A stretch of 10,972 nt of DNA from Parcubacteria group bacterium (GTDB taxonomy: Bacteria > Patescibacteriota > Minisyncoccia > UBA6257 > JACRHY01). Position 1 is the first letter of the stretch. Each line of letters begins with the position of its first letter. The DNA lies in NCBI GenBank assembly GCA_016215765.1, contig JACRHY010000022.1, positions 1 through 10,972 on the forward strand, given 5' to 3'. The notes under the pieces were generated by a model. The model saw only the letters and a list, made by a program, of their open reading frames with translations, had not been told where the DNA came from and ran no database searches. Of the stretch, positions 5,303 through 10,972 are shown in pieces. The position numbers and the translations under genes are program-made.

Positions 5303-6465
5303 AACGCGAACTTTTAAGAACGGAAATCGCAAGGGGCATCAAACAAGGTTTCGGCGTAGACCGCGAAAAGGGCGTCATCCGCGGCTTCGCGGTCATGACC
5401 AAAGGTTTCATCAAAGACCAGCGCGGATGGGAAATCGACGACGCGACGCTTGATCAGGTCGCCCAAGCCGGAAACAGTTTGAAAACAGGCCTCAAGTCTC
5501 GTTTTGGTCACCCGATGATGTCGAGCGAAGCGCTAGGGACCTTTCTTGGAAGGGTGAAGAACTTCGGGAAGGAAGGCGACGTTGTCCGAGCTGATCTTTA
5601 CTTCGACGAGTCGGCTTACAAGACGCCGGACGGGGATCTTGCGACTTACGTCATGGACTTGGCTGAAAACGACCCGGAGGCTTTCGGGGCATCCGTTGTT
5701 CTTCTGGAATATGACCTTGCGGAACAATTTGAGGCAGACGGCAAAACGCCGAAAAAGGATGCGAATGGAAACCCCCTCCCCGGGAGACTTCGCGTCGCCA
5801 AGCTTTCATCGGTCGACGTGGTGGACGAACCGGCCGCAAACGACGGATTCTTCGGAAAGTTTTTCCCCGAGAACGTCAAGCTCTCATCGGCGTTTGCGAA
5901 AGTTTTGGATCAATTTATCCAAAACCCTGAGGCGGTGGATAAAGCCGTCGCGTTTCTGGGGCGGTATCAAAAAATACGAAACGAGGACACAAAAAAGGAG
6001 GAAATCGGAATGGATCTTAAAAGTTTAACTCTCGAAATATTGAAGACGGAGAGGCCGGACCTGGTCGAGGCCTTGTCGAAAGAATCGAAAACCGCAGTGC
6101 TTTCGGAAGGCGCGGCGGCCGAAAGGAAGCGCGTTCTTGGGATTCTTGCAAAGGCCGAGCTTCCCGAATACGTGAATATGCGCGCGATTCTGAAAACTTC
6201 CGTCGAAAACGGAGACGACCTCGAGGCCGCCGAATCGAAATTTAAAGACCAGCGAATCAAAGACCTTGAGACGCTCGCCCCGAAGACGCCGGGCCCCGGA
6301 GACGGAGACGAAGGAGCCGACGCTTCAAACCTTTCGGTCGAGGAACGGTGCAAGCGCGACTGGGAGACGAAGCCCGAGATTCAAAAGGAGTTTTCGTCGC
6401 TCGGCTCTTACACATCGTATGTAAAAGCCAAAGAACGCGGACAGGTGAAGGAATTTAAGAAGTAA
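5299..6465 (+). CDS. Prohead protease fused to capsid scaffold
   Basis: A 388-residue protein in two parts. Residues 1 to about 190 are a prohead-protease fold: IRGFAVM, then RFGHP (His71), GASVV (Ser132) and KLSSVDVVDEPA (Asp173 or Asp176), the His/Ser/acid arrangement of herpesvirus-like phage maturation proteases. Residues from about 200 to the end are helical and charged (TLEILKTERPDLVEALSKES, AAAERKRVLGILAKAEL), as expected for a scaffold. The combination recalls P2 gpO (protease plus scaffold) and lambda C, which contains Nu3. The product should shape the prohead and then cleave itself and neighbours. The start overlaps the portal stop (ATGA). An internal start at 6010 probably makes the scaffold separately. 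Confidence 0.88.
   Translation: MKRELLRTEIARGIKQGFGVDREKGVIRGFAVMTKGFIKDQRGWEIDDATLDQVAQAGNSLKTGLKSRFGHPMMSSEALGTFLGRVKNFGKEGDVVRADLYFDESAYKTPDGDLATYVMDLAENDPEAFGASVVLLEYDLAEQFEADGKTPKKDANGNPLPGRLRVAKLSSVDVVDEPAANDGFFGKFFPENVKLSSAFAKVLDQFIQNPEAVDKAVAFLGRYQKIRNEDTKKEEIGMDLKSLTLEILKTERPDLVEALSKESKTAVLSEGAAAERKRVLGILAKAELPEYVNMRAILKTSVENGDDLEAAESKFKDQRIKDLETLAPKTPGPGDGDEGADASNLSVEERCKRDWETKPEIQKEFSSLGSYTSYVKAKERGQVKEFKK
6010..6465 (+). CDS. Internal-start scaffold protein nested in the protease gene
   Basis: The ATG at 6010 is in frame with the protease-scaffold gene and follows AAAAAAGGAGG (5991-6001) with an ideal 8-base spacer. That signal is stronger than the one at the gene's first start, which relies on overlap with the portal. 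The predicted 151-residue product, starting MDLKSLTLEILKTERPDLVE, is charged and helix-rich with a Gly/Pro/Asp-rich break (TPGPGDGDEGADA). It lacks all protease residues. Lambda makes its scaffold Nu3 from an in-frame start inside gene C, so separate scaffold synthesis here is a well-founded inference. Expression of this form is not shown by sequence alone. Confidence 0.7.
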   Translation: MDLKSLTLEILKTERPDLVEALSKESKTAVLSEGAAAERKRVLGILAKAELPEYVNMRAILKTSVENGDDLEAAESKFKDQRIKDLETLAPKTPGPGDGDEGADASNLSVEERCKRDWETKPEIQKEFSSLGSYTSYVKAKERGQVKEFKK

Positions 6466-6496
6466 ACCAAAAACTAAAAAAAGGAGGAACTAAAAA

Positions 6497-6913
6497 ATGA
6501 CAACACTCGCTCAAGACAAGCCGAGAGCTTACGGCGTAGGGGAATTGAATGAATTGCCCGTGATCGCAAGCCACGTGATTTTTGAAGGTTGCGCGGTCGG
6601 GGACAACGGAGCGGGCCTCGCGCGAAAACTCGTCGCGGCCGATCCCTTTTTGGGATTCGCCAAAGAGCGGTGCGACAACTCGACCGGCGCCGCAAGCGAC
6701 CGGAACGTGAAGCTCTGGGAACGCGGGAAGATCGAGATCGACGTGACCGGCGTCGCGTCGGCCGACGACGTGGGGCAGACGGTGTACGCGTCGGATGACA
6801 ACACGTTCACGCTCACCTCGACCGGAAACTCCGCCATCGGGAAAGTGGCGCGCTGGGTCTCAGGCACGCGCTGTGTCGTTTATTTTGAGGGCGTTCAACT
6901 AAGGTCTTTGTAA
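6497..6913 (+). CDS. Capsid decoration/cement protein, DUF2190-like
   Basis: A 138-residue, mostly beta protein rich in Gly, Ala, Val and Thr. It resembles the small DUF2190/lambda-D-like head proteins: an N-terminal segment, a central AGLARKLVAADPFLGFAKER, a VTGVASADDVGQTVYASDDN stretch with short beta turns, and a C-terminal WVSGTRCVVYFEG strand. Such proteins bind the expanded capsid surface and stabilise it against internal DNA pressure. Position supports the call: directly after the protease-scaffold and directly before the major capsid gene. The ATG at 6497 follows AAGGAGG (6481-6487) with a 9-base spacer in a very A-rich leader, consistent with high expression. Confidence 0.8.
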   Translation: MTTLAQDKPRAYGVGELNELPVIASHVIFEGCAVGDNGAGLARKLVAADPFLGFAKERCDNSTGAASDRNVKLWERGKIEIDVTGVASADDVGQTVYASDDNTFTLTSTGNSAIGKVARWVSGTRCVVYFEGVQLRSL

Positions 6914-6941
6914 TTCAAACTTAAAAAAGGAGGAATAACCA

Positions 6942-7925
6942 ATGGGTCTTAAACAACTTTCAAGCCGTGACGTGATCGGCCAATTCTTCGAGGCTTTGGA
7001 AGCCGCGACCGGAGTCACCTGGATTCCGAGGGTGAGTATGCTTTTTCCCTCGAACCAGCAGTTTGAGAACTACAAGTGGCTCGGGTTCTCACCGGCTTTA
7101 AGACGCTGGATCGGGGAAAGGCAGGCTAAAAGCCTCCGGGTGAATGGAGTGACGATTGAAAACCTGCTTTATGAATCCACTCTCGGGATCGACGTGGATG
7201 ACATCCGGCGCGACAAGACGGGGCAGATCAGAATCCGCATCAAAGAGCAGGTGGACGAGGCGATCTCGCATTGGGCGACGCTTCTGACGACCTTGATCCA
7301 AAACGCGGAAACCGTGGCTTGTTACGACGGGCAGTTTTTCTTCGACACGGATCACCAGGAAGGTGACAGCCCGACTCAGAAGAATAAGCTCACGGCGACC
7401 GAATACGGGGAGCTCAACGTCGCCACTCCCACAAACCCCACGGCCAACGAGCTGGCTGACGTCATCTTAAAGATGATCCAGCATCTCTACAGCTTCAAAA
7501 ACGATCAGAATCGTCCGATGAACCGATTCGCCAAGGAGTTCCTCGTGATGGTCCCGGTCGGAATGTGGGGAAACGCCATGCAGGCGGTGACGAAAGCGAA
7601 CCTCAACACCGGCACGGGCGTGCGGGACAATCCGCTCATGGGTTCGGGGCTCCGCATCGGCGTGGAGTCAAACACAGAGCTTACTTGGACGGACAAGCTC
7701 GCGGTTTTCCGCACGGACGGGAACGCCAAACCCTTCATCCGTCAGGCGGAACTCTTGGACGGCGCCTCCCAAGCCGGGGACGAATCTCTGGGGATCCAAG
7801 TCCAGAGCATCGCCGAAGGCTCCGAGGAAGAGTTCAAGAACAACCAGTGGCTTTTCGGCATCAAGGCGAGCCGAAACGCTGGCTACGGCTACTGGCAACA
7901 CGGCGTTCTTGCTCAGTTATCGTAA
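6942..7925 (+). CDS. Major capsid protein, Mu gpT family
   Basis: A 327-residue protein with clear hallmarks of the Mu-like major head subunit gpT: FENYKWLGFSPALRRWIGER near residues 41-60, the ENLLYESTLGIDVDDI region (73-88), and ACYDGQFFFDTDH (126-138). The C-terminal part contains LMGSGLRIGVESN and ends with a NNQWLFGIKASRNAGYGYWQ pattern. It builds the icosahedral shell with an HK97-like fold (known for the family). AAGGAGG (6927-6933) lies 8 bases before the ATG in an A-rich leader nearly identical in style to that of the decoration gene. It is notable for sitting beside a lambda-type portal and terminase. Confidence 0.93.
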   Translation: MGLKQLSSRDVIGQFFEALEAATGVTWIPRVSMLFPSNQQFENYKWLGFSPALRRWIGERQAKSLRVNGVTIENLLYESTLGIDVDDIRRDKTGQIRIRIKEQVDEAISHWATLLTTLIQNAETVACYDGQFFFDTDHQEGDSPTQKNKLTATEYGELNVATPTNPTANELADVILKMIQHLYSFKNDQNRPMNRFAKEFLVMVPVGMWGNAMQAVTKANLNTGTGVRDNPLMGSGLRIGVESNTELTWTDKLAVFRTDGNAKPFIRQAELLDGASQAGDESLGIQVQSIAEGSEEEFKNNQWLFGIKASRNAGYGYWQHGVLAQLS

Positions 7926-7957
7926 TCGCTCGGCAGAAAAAAGGGAGGATTCGAGTC

Positions 7958-8137
7958 ATGGCAAAGGGAAAGGTGTGTCTAGTTCTCATCGAAACGAAAA
8001 AAATCCGGGGGGAGGATGTGCTCGCCGGAACGATTCTCATGGAGGGCTCGTGCGCAAAAAGCGTCACTCCCGAGGACATCGCAAAGGCGGTGCAGCTGGG
8101 GCAGGTGCAGGTGGAGCTTCGGGACGCCAAGGATTAA
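7958..8137 (+). CDS. 59-residue hypothetical protein after the capsid gene
   Basis: A small soluble protein beginning MAKGKVCLVLIETKKIRGED, with a short beta-like region (VLAGTILMEG) and a helix (TPEDIAKAVQLGQV) before a polar end. It has two cysteines without a metal-site pattern and no membrane span. The ATG at 7958 is preceded by AGGGAGG (7942-7948) at a 9-base spacing. The frame is open upstream into the capsid gene, but that part is shadow. Its place between capsid and head-tail attachment genes suggests a head or connector role; the family is not recognised. Confidence 0.75.
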   Translation: MAKGKVCLVLIETKKIRGEDVLAGTILMEGSCAKSVTPEDIAKAVQLGQVQVELRDAKD

Positions 8138-8143
8138 TCTCGC

Positions 8144-8494
8144 ATGACTTTAAAAGACAAGCTTTTGGAGGACGCTAAAAACGCCTTTTTAAATGTGGAA
8201 GAGTTTGCCGAAGGCGTCACCTATGCGCCCTACGGCGGCTCCCCCAAAGGCATAAACGCGGTCGTTGTCCGCGAAAGGCTCGAGGCCTCCGGTCCCGACA
8301 GAGGCATGTCTTTAGGACGCGAATGCGAGATTTTCATCGCAAACGACGTCGCGACCGGCGTGACCTCCATCAATAAAAACAACGACAAGGTTTCCTTTCC
8401 GGTTCAGGTCGGCGGGACGCCTGTCAGCTGGACGGTGGTTGAGATTTTGGGGCATGACGAGGGGATCTGGCATTTGAGGGTGATCAAGGGATGA
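8144..8494 (+). CDS. Head-tail attachment protein, lambda gpFII-like
   Basis: A 116-residue protein with the lambda FII attachment pattern: an N-terminal helix (LLEDAKNAFLNVEEFAEGVT), TYAPYGGSPKGINAVVVRER, then a beta-rich body (RECEIFIANDVATGV, DKVSFPVQVGG, SWTVVEILGHDEGIWHLRV). FII-type proteins join the closed head to the tail and are about 117 residues in lambda. The gene lies six bases after the preceding stop with AAGGA about 9 bases before the ATG, and its own stop overlaps the next ATG (ATGA). Motif agreement is moderate, but length and gene order fit well. Confidence 0.8.
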   Translation: MTLKDKLLEDAKNAFLNVEEFAEGVTYAPYGGSPKGINAVVVRERLEASGPDRGMSLGRECEIFIANDVATGVTSINKNNDKVSFPVQVGGTPVSWTVVEILGHDEGIWHLRVIKG

Positions 8495-9126
8495 TTAAAA
8501 CCAAAGTCGACGCTTCAAAAGTCTTGGCGGCCGGGGGCAAAATCCCCATGGCCGTGCGCGTGAGCTTCGGCGACGCGCTTGATCACATCAGCGCGAAGTT
8601 CCTTAAAAAGTTCAGGGACGAAAAATTGTCCGGTTCAGGCGATGCCATCAAAGCCAGGCCGCACGGGCTTTTCATGCGCTTCCAAAGGCTTTTCACCCTT
8701 CCATCCCAAACGGGAAAAATGGCCGTCGAAATCTTCACCACTTCCAAAATTGCCAAACTTCACGAGGAAGGCGGTGTCATGCGAACCGCCCGCCGAATCG
8801 CCGTTCCCATTCACGACAGCTCCCGGGAAATCGAAACAACCCAGGGCGCCGTGAAAAAACAGTACGGCGGCACGCCTTATTACCGCGATCTTAAAGCGCT
8901 TCAGAAGCGTCTTCATCTTCGCGTGATCACGGTTGGGGGAAAGACTTATCTTTTCGCGCCAAGGGAAAAAGGCGAGGGTAAAAAGCCGCCGCTTTTTGTG
9001 CTTAAAAACGACGTGAGATTAAAACCCCGCCTTGGGTTTTACAAAACCTGGGAAGATATGGAGCCCGACGCCATGAAGATCGCCGATCAAGCGATTGGTA
9101 AAGCCTGCAAGGAGGCCTGGAAGTAA
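8491..9126 (+). CDS. Tail completion / minor tail protein (gpZ or HK97 gp10-like)
   Basis: A 211-residue basic protein. It has a helix near the N-terminus (VSFGDALDHISAKFLKKFRD), a strand-rich middle (GKMAVEIFTTSKIAKLHEEG, RRIAVPIHD), and a C-terminal GKTYLFAPREKGEGKKPPLF followed by DVRLKPRLGFYKTWEDMEPD. The LHEEGG...AVPI and PLFVLKNDV...RLGFYKTWEDM layout is that of phage tail-completion proteins of this genomic slot (gpZ/gp10 type), which cap the tail or join it to the connector. The start overlaps the FII-like stop by 4 bases, and the stop shares one base with the next ATG (TAATG). The exact family name is uncertain. Confidence 0.75.
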   Translation: MIKTKVDASKVLAAGGKIPMAVRVSFGDALDHISAKFLKKFRDEKLSGSGDAIKARPHGLFMRFQRLFTLPSQTGKMAVEIFTTSKIAKLHEEGGVMRTARRIAVPIHDSSREIETTQGAVKKQYGGTPYYRDLKALQKRLHLRVITVGGKTYLFAPREKGEGKKPPLFVLKNDVRLKPRLGFYKTWEDMEPDAMKIADQAIGKACKEAWK

Positions 9127-9590
9127 TGCCGAACACCGTCCGGGAGGATATTTTCCAGAACGTAAAGACGGCTCTCCAAGCCATTACGCAAGCAAACGGC
9201 TTTGACAACAACATGGGAAGTATTCAGCAGTGGGACCCCAACGGCAATGCTTATGGGGCGATGCCCATGGTGATTATAAATTCCGGTCCCGAAAGCGACG
9301 TTGACGACGCTTTTCCGCTCACCACCTGCAGGCTCACGATTTTTCTCACCCTTTGGACGCGAATTGACGAAGGCTCAAGCACACCGGCCGACACGGTCTT
9401 AAACAGTCTCTTGGGGGATATCAAAAAGAAACTGAAAGAGGACATCGCCCGCGGCGGGAAAGCGGTTGACACGAAGATCGGTGAAATCGAACCCTTCGAC
9501 GTGATTCAAGGCCAGGGCGAGGTGGGTTTGATCATCACGATTGAGGTTTTGTATCGCCATTCACAAACGGATCCGAAAGAGGTCAGGTAA
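9126..9590 (+). CDS. Tail terminator protein, gpU-like
   Basis: A 154-residue protein with the alpha/beta pattern of tail terminators: a first helix (VREDIFQNVKTALQAITQAN), a strand (MPMVIINSGPES), CRLTIFLTLWTR, a long helix (ADTVLNSLLGDIKKKLKEDI) and a final strand VGLIITIEVLYRH. This strand-helix-strand layout with a closing hydrophobic strand before Y.H is usual for the slot. It stops tube polymerisation and joins the tail to the head. The start shares one base with the previous stop (TAATG) and AAGGAGG lies about 10 bases upstream. Family assignment rests on pattern and on position directly before the tube gene. Confidence 0.77.
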   Translation: MPNTVREDIFQNVKTALQAITQANGFDNNMGSIQQWDPNGNAYGAMPMVIINSGPESDVDDAFPLTTCRLTIFLTLWTRIDEGSSTPADTVLNSLLGDIKKKLKEDIARGGKAVDTKIGEIEPFDVIQGQGEVGLIITIEVLYRHSQTDPKEVR

Positions 9591-9602
9591 AGGAGGGGCA
9601 AA

Positions 9603-10529
9603 ATGAGATCAAGACTCGGAGTCATCTACGCGAAAGTCGAATCAACTTACGGCACCGATTCGGTTCCGACAGGGGCTTCAAACGCGCTTATCGCGCATGA
9701 CGTAAAGCTCGACCCCGATCACGGTTCAAACGAGCGGCCGGATTTGGGAGTCACGAAATCCCGTCTTAAGGAAATCGGCGGTCGAAGAAAGTACAAGCTT
9801 TCCTTTTACGTGCATCTTAGGGGATCGGGCGCGGCTGGTACCGCACCTCGCGGTATCGGTGATCTTTTAAAGGCTTCCGACCTTACCGAAACCATAAGCG
9901 CCGGGGTTTCGGTGACCTACGCGCCCCGCTCAGGGAGTCTCCAGTCCTGCACCGTTTATCTTTACATAGACGGCGTGCGTCATATTTTGACCGGATGCGT
10001 GGGGGATTTTGAGATCGCGGGCAAAGCCGGTGAGATCGGGATGATCAAGTTCACTTTCAGCTGTCTTTACGCCACGCCTTCAGACCAAGCACTTCCGTCC
10101 TCGCCGACTTATGATTCGACGGTGCCGGTGGCTTTAAAGAATCTCACGGCAACGCTCGACGCTTACGCGGCTGTAATCCGGGAGTTCAGCTTGAAAATAA
10201 ATAACAAAATCACCGAACGGGGGGATTTCAACGCTACGCACGGCATCAGGGGTTTTGACATCACCGACCGAAATCCCTCGGGCGAGCTCACGGTTGAGGC
10301 GACGGCGCTTGCAACGAAAAACTGGTATACGAAGTTCGAGGCCGACACGGTTCAAGTCTTAAGCATTGCGATTGGCGTCAGCGCCGGGAATATCTGTACG
10401 ATCTCGGCCAACCAGTGCCGTTTGAGAAACGTTCCGTACGACGATGAGGACGGACTCCTCGTTCACAAGCTTCCGTTTCAGATGTCGCGCTCAAGCGTGG
10501 ATGACGAGTTAAGCGTCGTTTTTACATGA
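9603..10529 (+). CDS. Phage tail tube protein
   Basis: A 308-residue, beta-rich protein with few charged helices, matching large tail tube proteins. It has an N-terminal YAKVESTYGTDSVPTGASNA (the common 'E..YGtd..PT.a..A' opening of this group), then DVKLDPDHGSNERPDLG, repeated strand segments (YKLSFYVHLRGSG, CTVYLYIDGVRHILTGCVGD, GMIKFTFSCLY) and a C-terminal LPFQMSRSSVDDELSVVFT. It polymerises into the hollow tube that carries DNA. AAGGAGGGG lies just before the ATG, overlapping the previous stop region. The absence of a sheath gene before it suggests a non-contractile tail, but the window ends too soon to be sure. Confidence 0.88.
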   Translation: MRSRLGVIYAKVESTYGTDSVPTGASNALIAHDVKLDPDHGSNERPDLGVTKSRLKEIGGRRKYKLSFYVHLRGSGAAGTAPRGIGDLLKASDLTETISAGVSVTYAPRSGSLQSCTVYLYIDGVRHILTGCVGDFEIAGKAGEIGMIKFTFSCLYATPSDQALPSSPTYDSTVPVALKNLTATLDAYAAVIREFSLKINNKITERGDFNATHGIRGFDITDRNPSGELTVEATALATKNWYTKFEADTVQVLSIAIGVSAGNICTISANQCRLRNVPYDDEDGLLVHKLPFQMSRSSVDDELSVVFT

Positions 10530-10552
10530 TTTATTAACCAAAGAGGTGACCC

Positions 10553-10972
10553 ATGATTCTTAAAGAAGCCGGAGAAACGAAGGAAATCGAAATAAAAGAC
10601 GCGACGTTTACGATCAAGTGCCTCGACGCCAAAACTTACCGGAGACTCACTTCGCGTCTTTCTTTTAAGAACACGATCTTAAAAAGCATTTCAAACGGAC
10701 TCGGTGCCGAAGAATTAAAAAACTTGATGAAGTCCGATCCCGCCGAATACCAAGAGGCGGACGAGAAGGCTTACGAGGCGCTTGTTGATTTCATCCGGCA
10801 CGGCGTGTCGGGTCACACCGGCATTCAAAAAAGCGACGGGTCGGACGTGCCGTTCTTGGCGGATGACGACGGCCTTGTTTCCCAAGAAACAATCGAAGTC
10901 TACGACCAGCTTCGGATCACGTTCGTCTTGGCGTCCGAAGTCATTTCCTTCAACACGTTATCGGACGAAGAC
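10553..10972 (+). CDS. Probable tail assembly chaperone (3' end outside window)
   Basis: A reading frame starting at ATG 10553, with AAGAGGTGA a few bases upstream, that stays open for 140 codons to the window end. It opens MILKEAGETKEIEIKDATFT, then a short strand TIKCLDAKTYRRL, and continues with helical charged segments (NGLGAEELKNLMKSD, YEALVDFIRHGV, ETIEVYDQLRITFVLASEVI). Position immediately after the tail tube is the usual place of the assembly chaperone that prepares the tape measure protein. In many phages this gene is extended by a programmed frameshift near its end, which would lie beyond this window. I see no diagnostic motif, so the call rests on position and general character. 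Confidence 0.6.
   Translation, partial: MILKEAGETKEIEIKDATFTIKCLDAKTYRRLTSRLSFKNTILKSISNGLGAEELKNLMKSDPAEYQEADEKAYEALVDFIRHGVSGHTGIQKSDGSDVPFLADDDGLVSQETIEVYDQLRITFVLASEVISFNTLSDED

Noticed and set aside
5582..6028. 148-codon plus-strand frame overlapping the protease gene
   Set aside because: It is an out-of-frame shadow of conserved protease sequence, with no ribosome binding site and a basic, Arg/Ser-rich artefact-like product.
7565..7957. Upstream extension of the 59-residue gene into the capsid gene
   Set aside because: The extension is out of frame with conserved capsid sequence; AGGGAGG before ATG 7958 marks the true start.
1..10972. CRISPR array, insertion sequence, diversity-generating repeat or attachment site
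   Set aside because: Reading the window showed no regularly spaced repeats, transposase or reverse transcriptase motifs, or tRNA-flanked direct repeats.

Overview
The window is one continuous piece of a tailed double-stranded DNA phage or prophage (Caudoviricetes), covering the packaging, head and head-tail joining genes and the start of the tail genes. Every gene I can support lies on the plus strand. Genes are tightly packed with strong AAGGAGG ribosome binding sites or 4-base stop/start overlaps. The host cannot be fixed from this window: GC content is moderate and binding sites are strong and A-rich, as in many Bacteria. A SpoVG-family gene fits a Firmicute, spirochaete or deltaproteobacterial-type host but proves nothing. 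No integrase, lysis, replication or clear host gene is present, so lytic phage, prophage and remnant cannot be told apart.

Layout. (1) 1-1763: a lambda-GpA-type terminase large subunit, cut by the window start, and a coupled small zinc-ribbon protein. (2) 1764-3479: a cassette of small genes between terminase and the gpW-like gene. It begins just after a probable terminator (1766-1797) and ends at a strong one (3429-3457). It encodes a 68-residue unknown, a SpoVG-family protein, a 48-residue unknown, a Rho-N/SAP-like protein with a possible second internal start, a 44-residue basic protein and an 89-residue unknown. (3) 3480-6465: gpW-like joining protein, lambda-family portal, and a prohead protease fused to a scaffold, with an internal ribosome binding site that should also make the scaffold alone. 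(4) 6497-7925: decoration protein and a Mu gpT-type major capsid protein. (5) 7958-9590: a 59-residue unknown, an FII-like attachment protein, a tail-completion protein and a tail terminator. (6) 9603-10972: tail tube protein and the start of a probable tail assembly chaperone gene, cut by the window end.

How the parts should work together: portal, protease, scaffold, decoration and capsid proteins assemble and mature the prohead. Terminase packages DNA through the portal. The gpW-, FII-, Z- and U-like proteins close the head and cap the tail, and the tube protein polymerises with help from the chaperone. The most unusual part is the small-gene cassette, which carries two probable nucleic-acid-binding proteins and several hairpins, including a perfect 10-bp inverted repeat just inside the SpoVG-like reading frame. 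It looks like a moron-type accessory insertion with its own transcriptional control. Its function is unknown.
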